Below, in pieces: positions 1 to 6,030 of a DNA stretch of 6,030 bases. A program made the position numbers and the translations under genes. The notes under the pieces were generated by a model that was given only the letters and a program-made list of their open reading frames with translations, did no database searches and was not told where the DNA came from. The DNA is taken from the NCBI GenBank assembly GCA_014379785.1, contig JACMLD010000086.1, positions 1 through 6,030 on the forward strand, given 5' to 3'. Origin of the DNA: Chitinophagaceae bacterium. Its GTDB lineage: Bacteria > Bacteroidota > Bacteroidia > Chitinophagales > Chitinophagaceae. Each line of letters opens with the position of its first letter. The stretch's first letter is position 1.

Positions 1-1
1 G

Positions 2-568
2 ATGCTGTTTCAGGGCTCAGCACTTTTCGACAGTCTCAATGTAGAAAAGAATATCATGTTTCCGCTAAACATGTTTACCAACTGGACCACCGGCGAAAAA
101 CTCAGAAGGGTAAACGAAGTACTGGACCGTGTAAGCCTCAAGGATGCCAACAAAAAATTTCCTTCCGAAATAAGCGGTGGTATGAAAAAACGCGTAGGCA
201 TCGCCCGGGCAATCGTTCTCAATCCAAAATACCTTTTCTGCGATGAACCCAACTCGGGCCTCGATCCGCAGACGTCACTGATCATCGACCGGCTCATCAA
301 AGAGATCACGACAGAGTTCAATATCACAACCGTTGTCAATACGCATGACATGAACAGCGTAATGGAAGTTGGGGACAATATCATTTACATGTACCAGGGA
401 CTGAAGGAATGGGAGGGAAATAACAAAGAGATCATCTTCAGTAAAAATGAAAAACTCAATTCTTTCATTTTTGCGTCAGAGTTTTTGCAGGATGCAAAAG
501 ACATGCGCATGCTCGAGATGAAAGGAAAGATCGACAACAACCGGAATATGGATGAAATGCTTAAATAA
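2..568 (+). CDS. mlaF: MlaF-like ABC transporter ATP-binding protein, 5'-partial
   Basis: This is the ATPase subunit of an MCE/Mla-type phospholipid transporter, which works on the cytoplasmic side of the inner membrane and powers lipid movement between inner and outer membranes. The 188 visible residues start at the Q-loop (MLFQGSALFD, Q4), so about 70 N-terminal residues with the Walker A motif lie before the window. The Met at base 2 is internal and not the true start. Visible motifs are the ABC signature SGGMKKR (58-64), Walker B LFCDEP (78-83), D-loop SGLD (85-88) and the H-loop His115 in VNTHDM. The FQGSALFDSLNV stretch and the SGGMKKRVGIARA signature are typical of the MlaF branch rather than of generic importers. 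The C-terminal tail (about 145-188), with LNSFIFASEF, resembles the extension seen in Bacteroidota homologues. The frame ends with TAA, 6 bases before the epimerase-like gene, so the two are probably co-transcribed. The family call is firm; the exact lipid and partner genes cannot be seen. Confidence 0.9.
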   Translation: MLFQGSALFDSLNVEKNIMFPLNMFTNWTTGEKLRRVNEVLDRVSLKDANKKFPSEISGGMKKRVGIARAIVLNPKYLFCDEPNSGLDPQTSLIIDRLIKEITTEFNITTVVNTHDMNSVMEVGDNIIYMYQGLKEWEGNNKEIIFSKNEKLNSFIFASEFLQDAKDMRMLEMKGKIDNNRNMDEMLK

Positions 569-572
569 GGAA
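567..572 (+). promoter_or_regulatory. Possible weak, close-set ribosome binding site for the TIGR01777 gene
   Basis: AAGGAA overlaps the TAA stop of the mlaF-like gene and lies only 2 bases before the ATG at 575, closer than the usual spacing. With a 6-base gap between the genes, translational coupling is a likelier way of starting the downstream gene than independent recognition of this site. Confidence 0.3.
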
Positions 573-574
573 TC

Positions 575-1519
575 ATGTCAACGGTCAATATACTTATCAC
601 AGGAGGAACTGGATTAATCGGCCGTGAACTCAGCAAAGAATTGGTGGCAAAGGGTTATGGAGTGATGATACTCACGCGCTCACCAAAAAAATCTGATACC
701 GAAAGAGTTGAATTTTATCAATGGAATATTGAAAAACAGTTCATCGATCCGGTCGCCATCGCAAAAGCCGACTATATCATCCATCTCGCCGGCGAAGGCG
801 TTGCAGACAAGCGATGGAGCAAAAAGCGTAAAAAAGAAATTCTCGAAAGTCGCACCGAATCCGGAAAACTGCTGGTAAAAGCAGTAAACGACAACCCTGC
901 CAACAAAATTAAAGCCGTAGTGTCTTCCTCTGCCATCGGTTACTACGGAGAGGATCCTGCCATACCAAACCCAAATCCGTTTACCGAAAATGATCCGCCG
1001 GATGAAGACTTTCTGGGCGAAACCTGCCGGCTTTGGGAGGCATCGACAGACCCATTCACGGCCATGGGTAAGCGCTTAGTGAAGATCCGGACGGGCATCG
1101 TGCTCAGCAGGGAGGGAGGGGCGCTGAAAGAATTTATCAAACCGCTGAAATTTGGCATCGCATCCATCCTTGGGTCCGGCAGGCAAATGATAAGCTGGAT
1201 TCATATACAGGATCTTTGCAGAATCTATATCGATGCCATTGAAAACGGCAATCTGAACGGTGTTTACAATGCAGTTGCTCCAAGACCCGTCAGCAACAAA
1301 ACACTGACCCTGCAACTGGCAAAGTCTATGCGCGGACAGTTTTATATTCCATTGCACGTACCTTCCTTTGCACTCAAAATGGCACTTGGGGAAATGAGCA
1401 CAGAAGTTTTGAAAAGCACATCAGTCAGCGCAGGCAGAATCAGCGCAACCGGTTTTACCTTTTTATATCCCAGTATCGAAAGCGCGATTGAACAGCTCGT
1501 CAAAACATCGGATCACTGA
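575..1519 (+). CDS. TIGR01777 family NAD(P)-binding epimerase-like protein (YfcH/SDR39U1 type)
   Basis: This 314-residue protein belongs to the extended short-chain dehydrogenase/reductase superfamily, in the TIGR01777 group that includes E. coli YfcH and human SDR39U1. The reaction and substrate of this group are not established. The N-terminus carries the Rossmann dinucleotide motif GGTGLIG (10-16). It is followed by LAGEGVADKRWS (71-82), SSSAIGYYG (117-125), DFLGETCRLWEA (145-156), RTGIVL (172-177) and GSGRQMISWIHIQDL (200-214), all characteristic of the group. The C-terminal part, with LGEMSTEVL (271-279) and GFTFLYPS (293-300), matches the DUF1731 tail. No classical YxxxK catalytic pair is seen in the usual region, which fits the group. 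Length is normal for the family, and the ATG at 575 puts the glycine motif at the expected distance. It follows the mlaF-like gene by 6 bases. Its last 7 bases overlap the 3' end of the minus-strand secreted-protein gene. It is expected to be soluble and cytoplasmic. Confidence 0.92.
   Translation: MSTVNILITGGTGLIGRELSKELVAKGYGVMILTRSPKKSDTERVEFYQWNIEKQFIDPVAIAKADYIIHLAGEGVADKRWSKKRKKEILESRTESGKLLVKAVNDNPANKIKAVVSSSAIGYYGEDPAIPNPNPFTENDPPDEDFLGETCRLWEASTDPFTAMGKRLVKIRTGIVLSREGGALKEFIKPLKFGIASILGSGRQMISWIHIQDLCRIYIDAIENGNLNGVYNAVAPRPVSNKTLTLQLAKSMRGQFYIPLHVPSFALKMALGEMSTEVLKSTSVSAGRISATGFTFLYPSIESAIEQLVKTSDH
1513..1519. other. Convergent gene overlap at two stop codons
   Basis: The seven bases TCACTGA hold the plus-strand TGA (1517-1519) and, on the other strand, the minus-strand TGA (1515-1513). 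Two oppositely oriented transcription units therefore end inside each other. No GC-rich hairpin with a T-run is seen on either strand around this point. Confidence 0.85.
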
Positions 1520-2043
1520 GCCTGATTCACAATCACCGGTGGTTTCATCTTTGGGATGACTATCTCCGGACTGATATCGGGAAGTGATTTTTTGAGTTGC
1601 TCGCCACGAAAAATGGTCGTATCCACAAAATACCAGTTGGCACCTTTGTCCTGAGAAATCGCTATCAGCGAACTCTCCAGCGTAATGCTCATGTTCATGA
1701 CCTTCAGCTCCGTGGTTTGCGGCACGAGCGACTGCAACTCATTTTTGTAAGTATATATTTTCCCGGGATTTCCGATTGTGATTTTTTTGATCTCTGCTCC
1801 GAACTGCGCCATGTATTTGTTGGCAGTATCTCTCGCGGCCATCAGCTTCGGCATTCCCCCGGCAGATTCTACGAGTTTCGGTGGTATATATTTCACTGCT
1901 TTCTCTACATCTTTTTTCAGCAATGCCCTCGCCATATCGGCAGCCTGTTCTTTTATTACGGTGGCCAGTCCCTGTCCCTGCGCAACAGTAACAGATAACG
2001 CCATCATGCAAAGCATCAAAAGCTTGCCCAGATTCTTATTCAT
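1513..2043 (-). CDS. Small secreted protein of unknown function
   Basis: I do not recognise a named family for this 176-residue protein. It starts with a clear signal peptide: basic N-region (MNKNLGK), hydrophobic core at about 8-20, and likely cleavage after A21 or G23. No lipobox is present, because the only nearby Cys (12) lies inside the hydrophobic core. The mature part has a charged, probably helical segment (about 27-82, including KYIPPKLVES and ANKYMAQFGAEIKK). A probable beta-rich segment follows (about 86-145), with ISQDKGANWYFVD (129-141), a pattern also seen in small alpha+beta periplasmic proteins. The tail is proline-rich (PDISPEIVIPKMKPP, 155-169). It should be periplasmic or exported. 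It is the last gene after the ATPase and permease, 15 bases beyond the permease stop, so a role linked to that transporter is possible but is only inferred from position. No Shine-Dalgarno site is visible; the start is chosen because it gives a complete signal peptide. Confidence 0.82.
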   Translation of the reverse strand: MNKNLGKLLMLCMMALSVTVAQGQGLATVIKEQAADMARALLKKDVEKAVKYIPPKLVESAGGMPKLMAARDTANKYMAQFGAEIKKITIGNPGKIYTYKNELQSLVPQTTELKVMNMSITLESSLIAISQDKGANWYFVDTTIFRGEQLKKSLPDISPEIVIPKMKPPVIVNQAQ

Positions 2044-2058
2044 AACAAATATTTTAGA

Positions 2059-2895
2059 CTAAAGATCTCTTTTTTTGAAAATCCAGAAATTCAGCAACCA
2101 TAAAAGTACGATAAGTATAATCGTATAGATAACATGCGGACCTACAGAGTCCAGATATCCCTGGTATTTCTTAGGGTCGACATTGTTTACAAAGTAGGGT
2201 GGCGGTATGATGCGGTCAGACAATTCAAGAGGCAACCATTTTCCCTGGCCTTCAAACGCGGTACCCCTGACATATGAACTTTGTCCAAGAAACGCGACCA
2301 ACATATTCTCTGCAATCAAAAAGTAGAATATAAAAATACCCAGGCCAATAAATGCTTTTCTGACTATCAGTCCAATCAGGAAGGCGAAGGTCAGCTGAGC
2401 AAAAGTCTGCAGTGCAAACAATCCAACATAGTAAAACAATCCCCATTTGTTCGCATTCGGATCCGTTGTATTGTAAATACCGATGATAAAAGCAGTGGCA
2501 GCATAAAGCAGGGTGACGACAATGGTGATGATGATCACATCGAGCAGTTTGCCAAACATGAATTGTTTTCTGCTCCAGCCATCGATGATATTCTGTCGCG
2601 TGGTTTTAAAGGTATACTCGTTGGATATGAGCATGATGACCACAATCGCAGGAATAAAAACAAACATCGAAGACGCATAGGCCGTGGTTCTCCATACTTC
2701 CGGCAGCGAAAACGGGTTACCAAGAAGTGCATTCGCCATCTGTCCGGCAGCATTGGGCTTAGCAATAAATTCTTTGTATATATTATAGAAAATGGTATTG
2801 ATACCGGGATAGGAAAGCGCAGTGATACTCATCACTACCCAGAATGCCGGATATTTTTTTATTTTCAGCCATTCTGTTTTTAGAAGATTCAGCAT
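2059..2895 (-). CDS. ABC-2 type transporter permease
   Basis: This 278-residue integral membrane protein is the channel half of an ABC-2 type exporter and pairs with the ATPase gene just upstream. Hydrophobic segments fit six membrane helices at about 17-38, 72-92, 118-140, 152-177, 181-203 and 254-274. The stretch between helices 2 and 3 (about 90-118), with SNEYTFKTTRQNIIDGWSRKQF, has the E-x-x-x-x-T-x-R then S-R-x-x-x-x-x-K layout of ABC-2/NatB/BcrB-like permeases, in a loop expected to face the cytoplasm and the ATPase. A larger extracytoplasmic loop lies between helices 5 and 6 (about 204-253). The protein ends in a basic KKRDL tail and its stop is TAG. It begins 20 bases after the ATPase stop and ends 15 bases before the secreted-protein start, so the three genes look like one unit. 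No Shine-Dalgarno motif is seen before the ATG. The substrate is unknown; length and topology are normal for the family. Confidence 0.9.
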   Translation of the reverse strand: MLNLLKTEWLKIKKYPAFWVVMSITALSYPGINTIFYNIYKEFIAKPNAAGQMANALLGNPFSLPEVWRTTAYASSMFVFIPAIVVIMLISNEYTFKTTRQNIIDGWSRKQFMFGKLLDVIIITIVVTLLYAATAFIIGIYNTTDPNANKWGLFYYVGLFALQTFAQLTFAFLIGLIVRKAFIGLGIFIFYFLIAENMLVAFLGQSSYVRGTAFEGQGKWLPLELSDRIIPPPYFVNNVDPKKYQGYLDSVGPHVIYTIILIVLLWLLNFWIFKKRDL

Positions 2896-2915
2896 ATGGG
2901 AAATTTTGCAGGTAT

Positions 2916-3806
2916 TTAGTTGTTGGTAAGTTCAAAAAATCTCGCTTCAAGCCTTTTCTTTTTAAGAAGCAGGTGATTCAGCACAACTCCTCTTTCAAAA
3001 AAGAACCGGTTTACGTCTTCGAGTCTTGCCGAGCCTTTGATAAGGACAAGCTGTACATAATTGCCTTCGCGTTTGACTGTTGCTATTGAAGAATACTCGC
3101 TGGCTATCTGCAATAGTTGTTCGGAGTTAGCGCTTCCAATCTCCACAATGTCTTCATCCATCAGCACTTCATCTACGGGGCCGGTTGTTATCACATTGCC
3201 TTTTTTGAGGATTACCACATGGGTACAGACTTTTTCAACTTCGTCGAGCAGGTGACTGGCCATGATAATGGTATGTCCTTTCCTGTTGAGCTCCATCATC
3301 AGGTCGCGTATTTCCGCAATGCCCACAGGGTCAAGTCCATTGGTTGGTTCATCTAGTACCAGTACCCGCGGGTCGCCGAGCAGTGCGGCACCGATGGCGA
3401 GTCTTTGTTTCATCCCCAGACTGTATGAACTGAAACGGCTTTTTCTTCTTTCAAAAAGGTTTACTTTTTGTAAAACGGTGTCGATGCTTGCGGCATCACC
3501 GCGGCCGCTGATGCTGCTGGTGATTTTCAGGTTGTTGATGGCCGACATATAATGATAGAAATTCGGCGTTTCAAGCAAACTGCCTATTTTTTTCCTTTGA
3601 TCAGGAGAGGAGGGATGACCGAACCAGTCGAAATGGCCTTTGTTTGCCTCCAGTACATCTAGTATGATACTGAGCAGTGTGGTCTTTCCACTGCCGTTAG
3701 GTCCAAGGATACCAAAAACGGATCCCTGCGGCACGTCAAATGATACATCATTCAGCGCCTGAATTTTTCCGTATGCTTTGGAAATGTTGTGTATGGAAAG
3801 TACCAT
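2916..3806 (-). CDS. BcrA-type ABC transporter ATP-binding protein
   Basis: This 296-residue cytoplasmic ATPase drives the ABC-2 permease encoded 20 bases downstream. All core motifs are intact: Walker A GPNGSGKT (35-42), signature YSLGMKQRL (128-136), Walker B VLVLDEP (148-154), D-loop NGLDP (156-160) and H-loop His185 in MASH. The Q-loop position reads GSLLETPNFYHYMSA, with Glu79 where most ABC ATPases have Gln. This variant is common in the BcrA/NatA-like branch (compare the IESPxFY pattern), so it supports the family call and does not suggest loss of function. A C-terminal accessory region (about 215-296), as in BcrA-like proteins, follows the nucleotide-binding domain. Family members take part in antimicrobial peptide resistance, Na+ export or gliding-related export; nothing here identifies the substrate. 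The gene starts 48 bases after the stop of the beta-oxidation gene, and an inverted repeat fills most of that gap. Confidence 0.93.
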   Translation of the reverse strand: MVLSIHNISKAYGKIQALNDVSFDVPQGSVFGILGPNGSGKTTLLSIILDVLEANKGHFDWFGHPSSPDQRKKIGSLLETPNFYHYMSAINNLKITSSISGRGDAASIDTVLQKVNLFERRKSRFSSYSLGMKQRLAIGAALLGDPRVLVLDEPTNGLDPVGIAEIRDLMMELNRKGHTIIMASHLLDEVEKVCTHVVILKKGNVITTGPVDEVLMDEDIVEIGSANSEQLLQIASEYSSIATVKREGNYVQLVLIKGSARLEDVNRFFFERGVVLNHLLLKKKRLEARFFELTNN

Positions 3807-3809
3807 AGA

Positions 3810-3840
3810 GCTTCAAAAATTTATTTGAAATAAATGAAGC
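3810..3840 (-). repeat. Bulged inverted repeat in the leader of the ABC ATPase gene
   Basis: The 48-base gap between the FadN-like gene and the ABC ATPase gene holds two nested inverted repeats. The outer arms are GCTTC (3810-3814) and GAAGC (3836-3840). The inner arms are ATTTATTT (3819-3826) and AAATAAAT (3828-3835), around a single central base. The minus-strand RNA could form a 5 bp outer stem and a stem of about 7 bp with a 3-base loop, with a four-U bulge on the 3' side. The repeat ends only 3 bases before the ATPase ATG and includes GAAG, the only ribosome-site-like motif there. It lacks a T-run after the stem, so it is not a standard intrinsic terminator. It could reduce translation, stabilise RNA ends, or be a protein-binding palindrome; its function is unproven. 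Confidence 0.55.
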
Positions 3841-3854
3841 CCTAAGATATATGT

Positions 3855-6030
3855 TTAATTCCGCACTGGCTTGCCGCCCTTCAATACACTTTGGATTCTT
3901 TCCAGTGATTTCTTTTCGCCGGTCAGACTCAGAAATGCCTCCCTTTCCAGGTCGAGGAGGTATTGTTCGCTCACCAGTGTCGGCTCGCTGAGATCACCGC
4001 CGCACATCACGTAGGCAAGTTTTTTTGCCACTACTCCGTCGTGCGGAGTAGCGTAGTTGGCCTGCTGCATGCCATGAATGCCTGCATAGAGTGCACCAAG
4101 GGCGGAGCGGCCAAGGACTTTTATATCTGTACGCTGAACGGGCATCACATAGCCGCTTTCAGCGATTTCGAGAACAGATCTTTTTGCTTCGGCAATGCGG
4201 CGGCTCTGATTGTAGACTACTTCGTCGAGCCCTTTTCTTAAAATACCAAGTTCGAATGCCTCGTGTGCAGAGGTAGCCACTTTCGCAGTTGCGATATTGA
4301 GGAATCTGTTTTTCAAAGTGATGGTCTCGGGCTCGTCTTCATGCATTTCATCCGCAGCGCGAAGCGTGAACTCTTTTGTGCCACCTCCACCAGGGATAAG
4401 TCCCACTCCAAGTTCAACCAGCCCGATATATGTTTCCGCGGCTGCACAAACTTTGTCTGCATGCAGGCTCAGTTCGCACGCACCTCCCAGGGCAAGTGCA
4501 TGGGGGGCCACTACTACCGGCACAGCAGAGTATCTTGCCCGCATCATCGTGGTTTGGAAAAGTCGTATCGCCATGTCCAGTTCATCATACTCCTGTTCAA
4601 TCGCCAGCATGAAGATCATACCCACATTTGCGCCAGCGCTGAAATTGGGGGTGTCGTTGGCTATTACCAGGCCGCGGTATTTTTCTTCTGCGAGCCCGAT
4701 AGATTTCTGAATTCCTTCGAGTACTTCACCGCCGATACTGCCCATTTTTGTGTACCACTCCAGCCCAAGCACATCATCCCCGAGATGATAGGTGCGGCAC
4801 GCACTGTTTTTCCAAACGGTCTGATCGGCAAAGTTCTTCATTACAATGAATGCCTCGCCGCCTGGCATCGATTTGTACGACTTCGAAGCAACATCATAAT
4901 AAAGGCGTTTGCCATTTTCTACTTTATAAAAACTCTCCGCACCAGATGCAATCATTTCATCTACCCAGCCGGCAACGCTATGTCCGGCTTTTTTCATGGC
5001 TTCTGTTGTCTTTGCAACACCGAGGAGATCCCAGGTCTCAAAGGCACCGATTTCCCAGCCAAAACCCGCCATCATTGCATCGTCGACGCGATAGATTTCA
5101 TCGCTTATTTCGGGTATACGGTGGGATATATAGGAGAATAGACCGTAATGAAAAGAGCGGTAAAATTCACCCGCCTTATCGGTCCCCTGGCAGAGCATCT
5201 TGATTCTTGTTTTCAGGTCATCGATCGGTTTGGCTGCTTCGACCGTCCCGAATTTTGGTCTCACCCTTGGACCATATTCCATGGTCTGAAGGTTTAAAGT
5301 GAGAATTTCCTTTTCTCCTGACCCGGATTTTGTCTTTTTAAAGAAACCCTGACCGGTTTTATCGCCAAGCCAGTTATTTGTAATCATCTTGTCCAGCCAT
5401 GCGGGAATATTGAACGCGCTTCGCTGCTCGTCGGCAGGACAATTGTCGGCCACCCCTTTGGCCACCTTTACGAGTGTGTCGATACCTACTACATCTGCAG
5501 TGCGGAAAGTGGCAGATTTCGGACGACCAATAATAGGACCGGTCAGCGCATCCACCTCATCTATGGTAAGTCCCATTTTTTCTACCAGTCCAAAAATGGC
5601 CATGATGCCATAAACGCCGATTCTGTTGGCGATAAACGCCGGCGTGTCCTTGCACAAGACCGTCGTTTTCCCCAGGATGAGGTCGCCATATTGCATGAGA
5701 AAGTCCACCACCGCCGGATCCGTCTTTGGAGTAGGTATGATCTCGAGCAGACGAAGGTATCTTGGCGGGTTGAAGAAATGGGTTCCGCAAAAATGTTTTG
5801 CAAAGTCTTCGCTGCGACCTTCAGTCATCAGGTGAATGGGGATGCCAGAGGTATTCGATGTGATAAGGGTGCCGGGCTTGCGGTATTTCTCCACTTCGGT
5901 AAACACCTGCTGTTTGATGTCGAGTCTTTCTACCACCACTTCTAATACCCAGTCGCAGGTGGCTATTTCCTTCATATCGTCGGAAAAATTACCTGTCTTA
6001 ATCCTTTTAAGTGCCGATTTGCTGTATAAA
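3855..6030 (-). CDS. fadN: 3-hydroxyacyl-CoA dehydrogenase / enoyl-CoA hydratase fusion (FadN-like), 5'-partial
   Basis: This two-part enzyme of fatty acid beta-oxidation hydrates enoyl-CoA and oxidises 3-hydroxyacyl-CoA with NAD+. The frame stays open to the window edge: before the Met at 5975 it reads LYSKSALKRIKTGNFSDD, homologous to the family, so that Met is internal. About 70-80 residues with the NAD-binding glycine motif are missing. Counting from that Met, dehydrogenase features are SNTSGIP (40-46, catalytic-type Ser), GTHFFNPP (64-71, catalytic His66), Glu78 in LLEIIPT, KDTPAFIANRIG (109-120) and GRPKSATFRTADVVGID (150-166). A second 3HCDH C-terminal repeat lies near 273-345. The crotonase domain follows (about 385-600): NFSAGAN (444-450), ALGGACELSLHAD (495-507) and GLVELGVGLIPGGGG (518-532). 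Glu501 and Glu521 match the two catalytic glutamates of hydratases. Dehydrogenase first and hydratase last is the FadN (B. subtilis) order, opposite to FadB/FadJ. The ABC ATPase gene, not a thiolase, follows after 48 bases. Confidence 0.93.
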   Translation of the reverse strand, partial: LYSKSALKRIKTGNFSDDMKEIATCDWVLEVVVERLDIKQQVFTEVEKYRKPGTLITSNTSGIPIHLMTEGRSEDFAKHFCGTHFFNPPRYLRLLEIIPTPKTDPAVVDFLMQYGDLILGKTTVLCKDTPAFIANRIGVYGIMAIFGLVEKMGLTIDEVDALTGPIIGRPKSATFRTADVVGIDTLVKVAKGVADNCPADEQRSAFNIPAWLDKMITNNWLGDKTGQGFFKKTKSGSGEKEILTLNLQTMEYGPRVRPKFGTVEAAKPIDDLKTRIKMLCQGTDKAGEFYRSFHYGLFSYISHRIPEISDEIYRVDDAMMAGFGWEIGAFETWDLLGVAKTTEAMKKAGHSVAGWVDEMIASGAESFYKVENGKRLYYDVASKSYKSMPGGEAFIVMKNFADQTVWKNSACRTYHLGDDVLGLEWYTKMGSIGGEVLEGIQKSIGLAEEKYRGLVIANDTPNFSAGANVGMIFMLAIEQEYDELDMAIRLFQTTMMRARYSAVPVVVAPHALALGGACELSLHADKVCAAAETYIGLVELGVGLIPGGGGTKEFTLRAADEMHEDEPETITLKNRFLNIATAKVATSAHEAFELGILRKGLDEVVYNQSRRIAEAKRSVLEIAESGYVMPVQRTDIKVLGRSALGALYAGIHGMQQANYATPHDGVVAKKLAYVMCGGDLSEPTLVSEQYLLDLEREAFLSLTGEKKSLERIQSVLKGGKPVRN

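Noticed and set aside
10..384. Minus-strand open frame of 124 codons opposite the mlaF-like gene
   Set aside because: It is antisense to the conserved ABC motifs, and its Ser/Leu/Arg-rich translation has no family resemblance.
1093..1121. G-rich stretch (three closely spaced G-runs plus a fourth 14 bases away) as a possible G-quadruplex
   Set aside because: The long first loop makes it weak, and the run is explained by Arg-Glu-Gly-Gly-type codons of the epimerase-like protein.
1531..1544. Palindrome around CACCGGTG just after the convergent stop codons, as a possible terminator
   Set aside because: It has no loop bases, no following T-run on either strand, and lies inside the secreted-protein coding region.
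1974..2043. Lipoprotein signal in the secreted 176-residue protein
   Set aside because: The only Cys near the N-terminus is preceded by LML, inside the hydrophobic core, which does not fit the lipobox. A signal peptidase I site is more likely.
2281..2883. Plus-strand open frame of 200 codons opposite the permease gene
   Set aside because: The translation is low-complexity and very polar (many Lys, Arg, Asp, His), the mirror of a hydrophobic membrane protein. The permease on the minus strand explains the sequence.
3499..3508. GC-rich palindromes CCGCGG and GCGGCCGC
   Set aside because: They sit inside a conserved coding frame (Ser-Gly-Arg-Gly-Asp region of the ABC ATPase) and are best explained as chance restriction-type palindromes.
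3807..3854. Possible Bacteroidota promoter (TAnnTTTG-type -7 element) before the ABC ATPase
   Set aside because: The closest minus-strand match, TAAATTTTTG, has wrong spacing within the motif and no TTTG -33 element at the right distance.
4263..5141. Long plus-strand open frame (292 codons) opposite the FadN-like gene
   Set aside because: It lies wholly antisense to a strongly conserved enzyme gene. Its translation is rich in Cys, His and Phe with no recognisable domain, as expected from the reverse of a biased coding frame.

Overview
The window comes from a member of the Bacteroidota, most likely a chitinophagale or sphingobacterial relative. This is inferred from the protein sequences, from the general lack of strong Shine-Dalgarno sites, and from very tight gene packing. 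It is almost entirely coding: six protein genes and no gap longer than 48 bases. I see no RNA gene, insertion sequence, CRISPR array, attachment site or replication origin. It reads as ordinary chromosomal core or near-core sequence, and I did not find a convincing new multi-gene system.

Layout. Two plus-strand genes (positions 2-1519) meet four minus-strand genes (1513-6030) tail to tail. On the plus strand, the C-terminal three quarters of an MlaF-type ABC ATPase (lipid transport between the membranes) is followed after 6 bases by a TIGR01777/YfcH-type NAD(P)-binding epimerase-like protein. On the minus strand, read right to left, come a two-part beta-oxidation enzyme (3-hydroxyacyl-CoA dehydrogenase plus enoyl-CoA hydratase, FadN-like, N-terminus outside the window), a BcrA-type ABC ATPase, its ABC-2 permease, and a small secreted protein of unknown function. 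Gaps within this run are 48, 20 and 15 bases, so it could be one transcript, or the last three genes could be a separate unit. The two convergent runs overlap by 7 bases at their stop codons.

How the genes work together. The BcrA-type ATPase and ABC-2 permease almost certainly form one export or resistance-type transporter, and the secreted protein may be an accessory to it. The MlaF-like ATPase would need an MlaE permease and an MCE-domain protein, neither of which is in the window. The FadN-like enzyme carries out the hydratase and dehydrogenase steps of fatty acid beta-oxidation; its usual thiolase partner is not directly downstream.

The features most worth a second look are a bulged inverted repeat just in front of the BcrA-type ATPase start codon, the unknown secreted protein tied to the exporter, and the overlapping convergent ends with no visible terminator.
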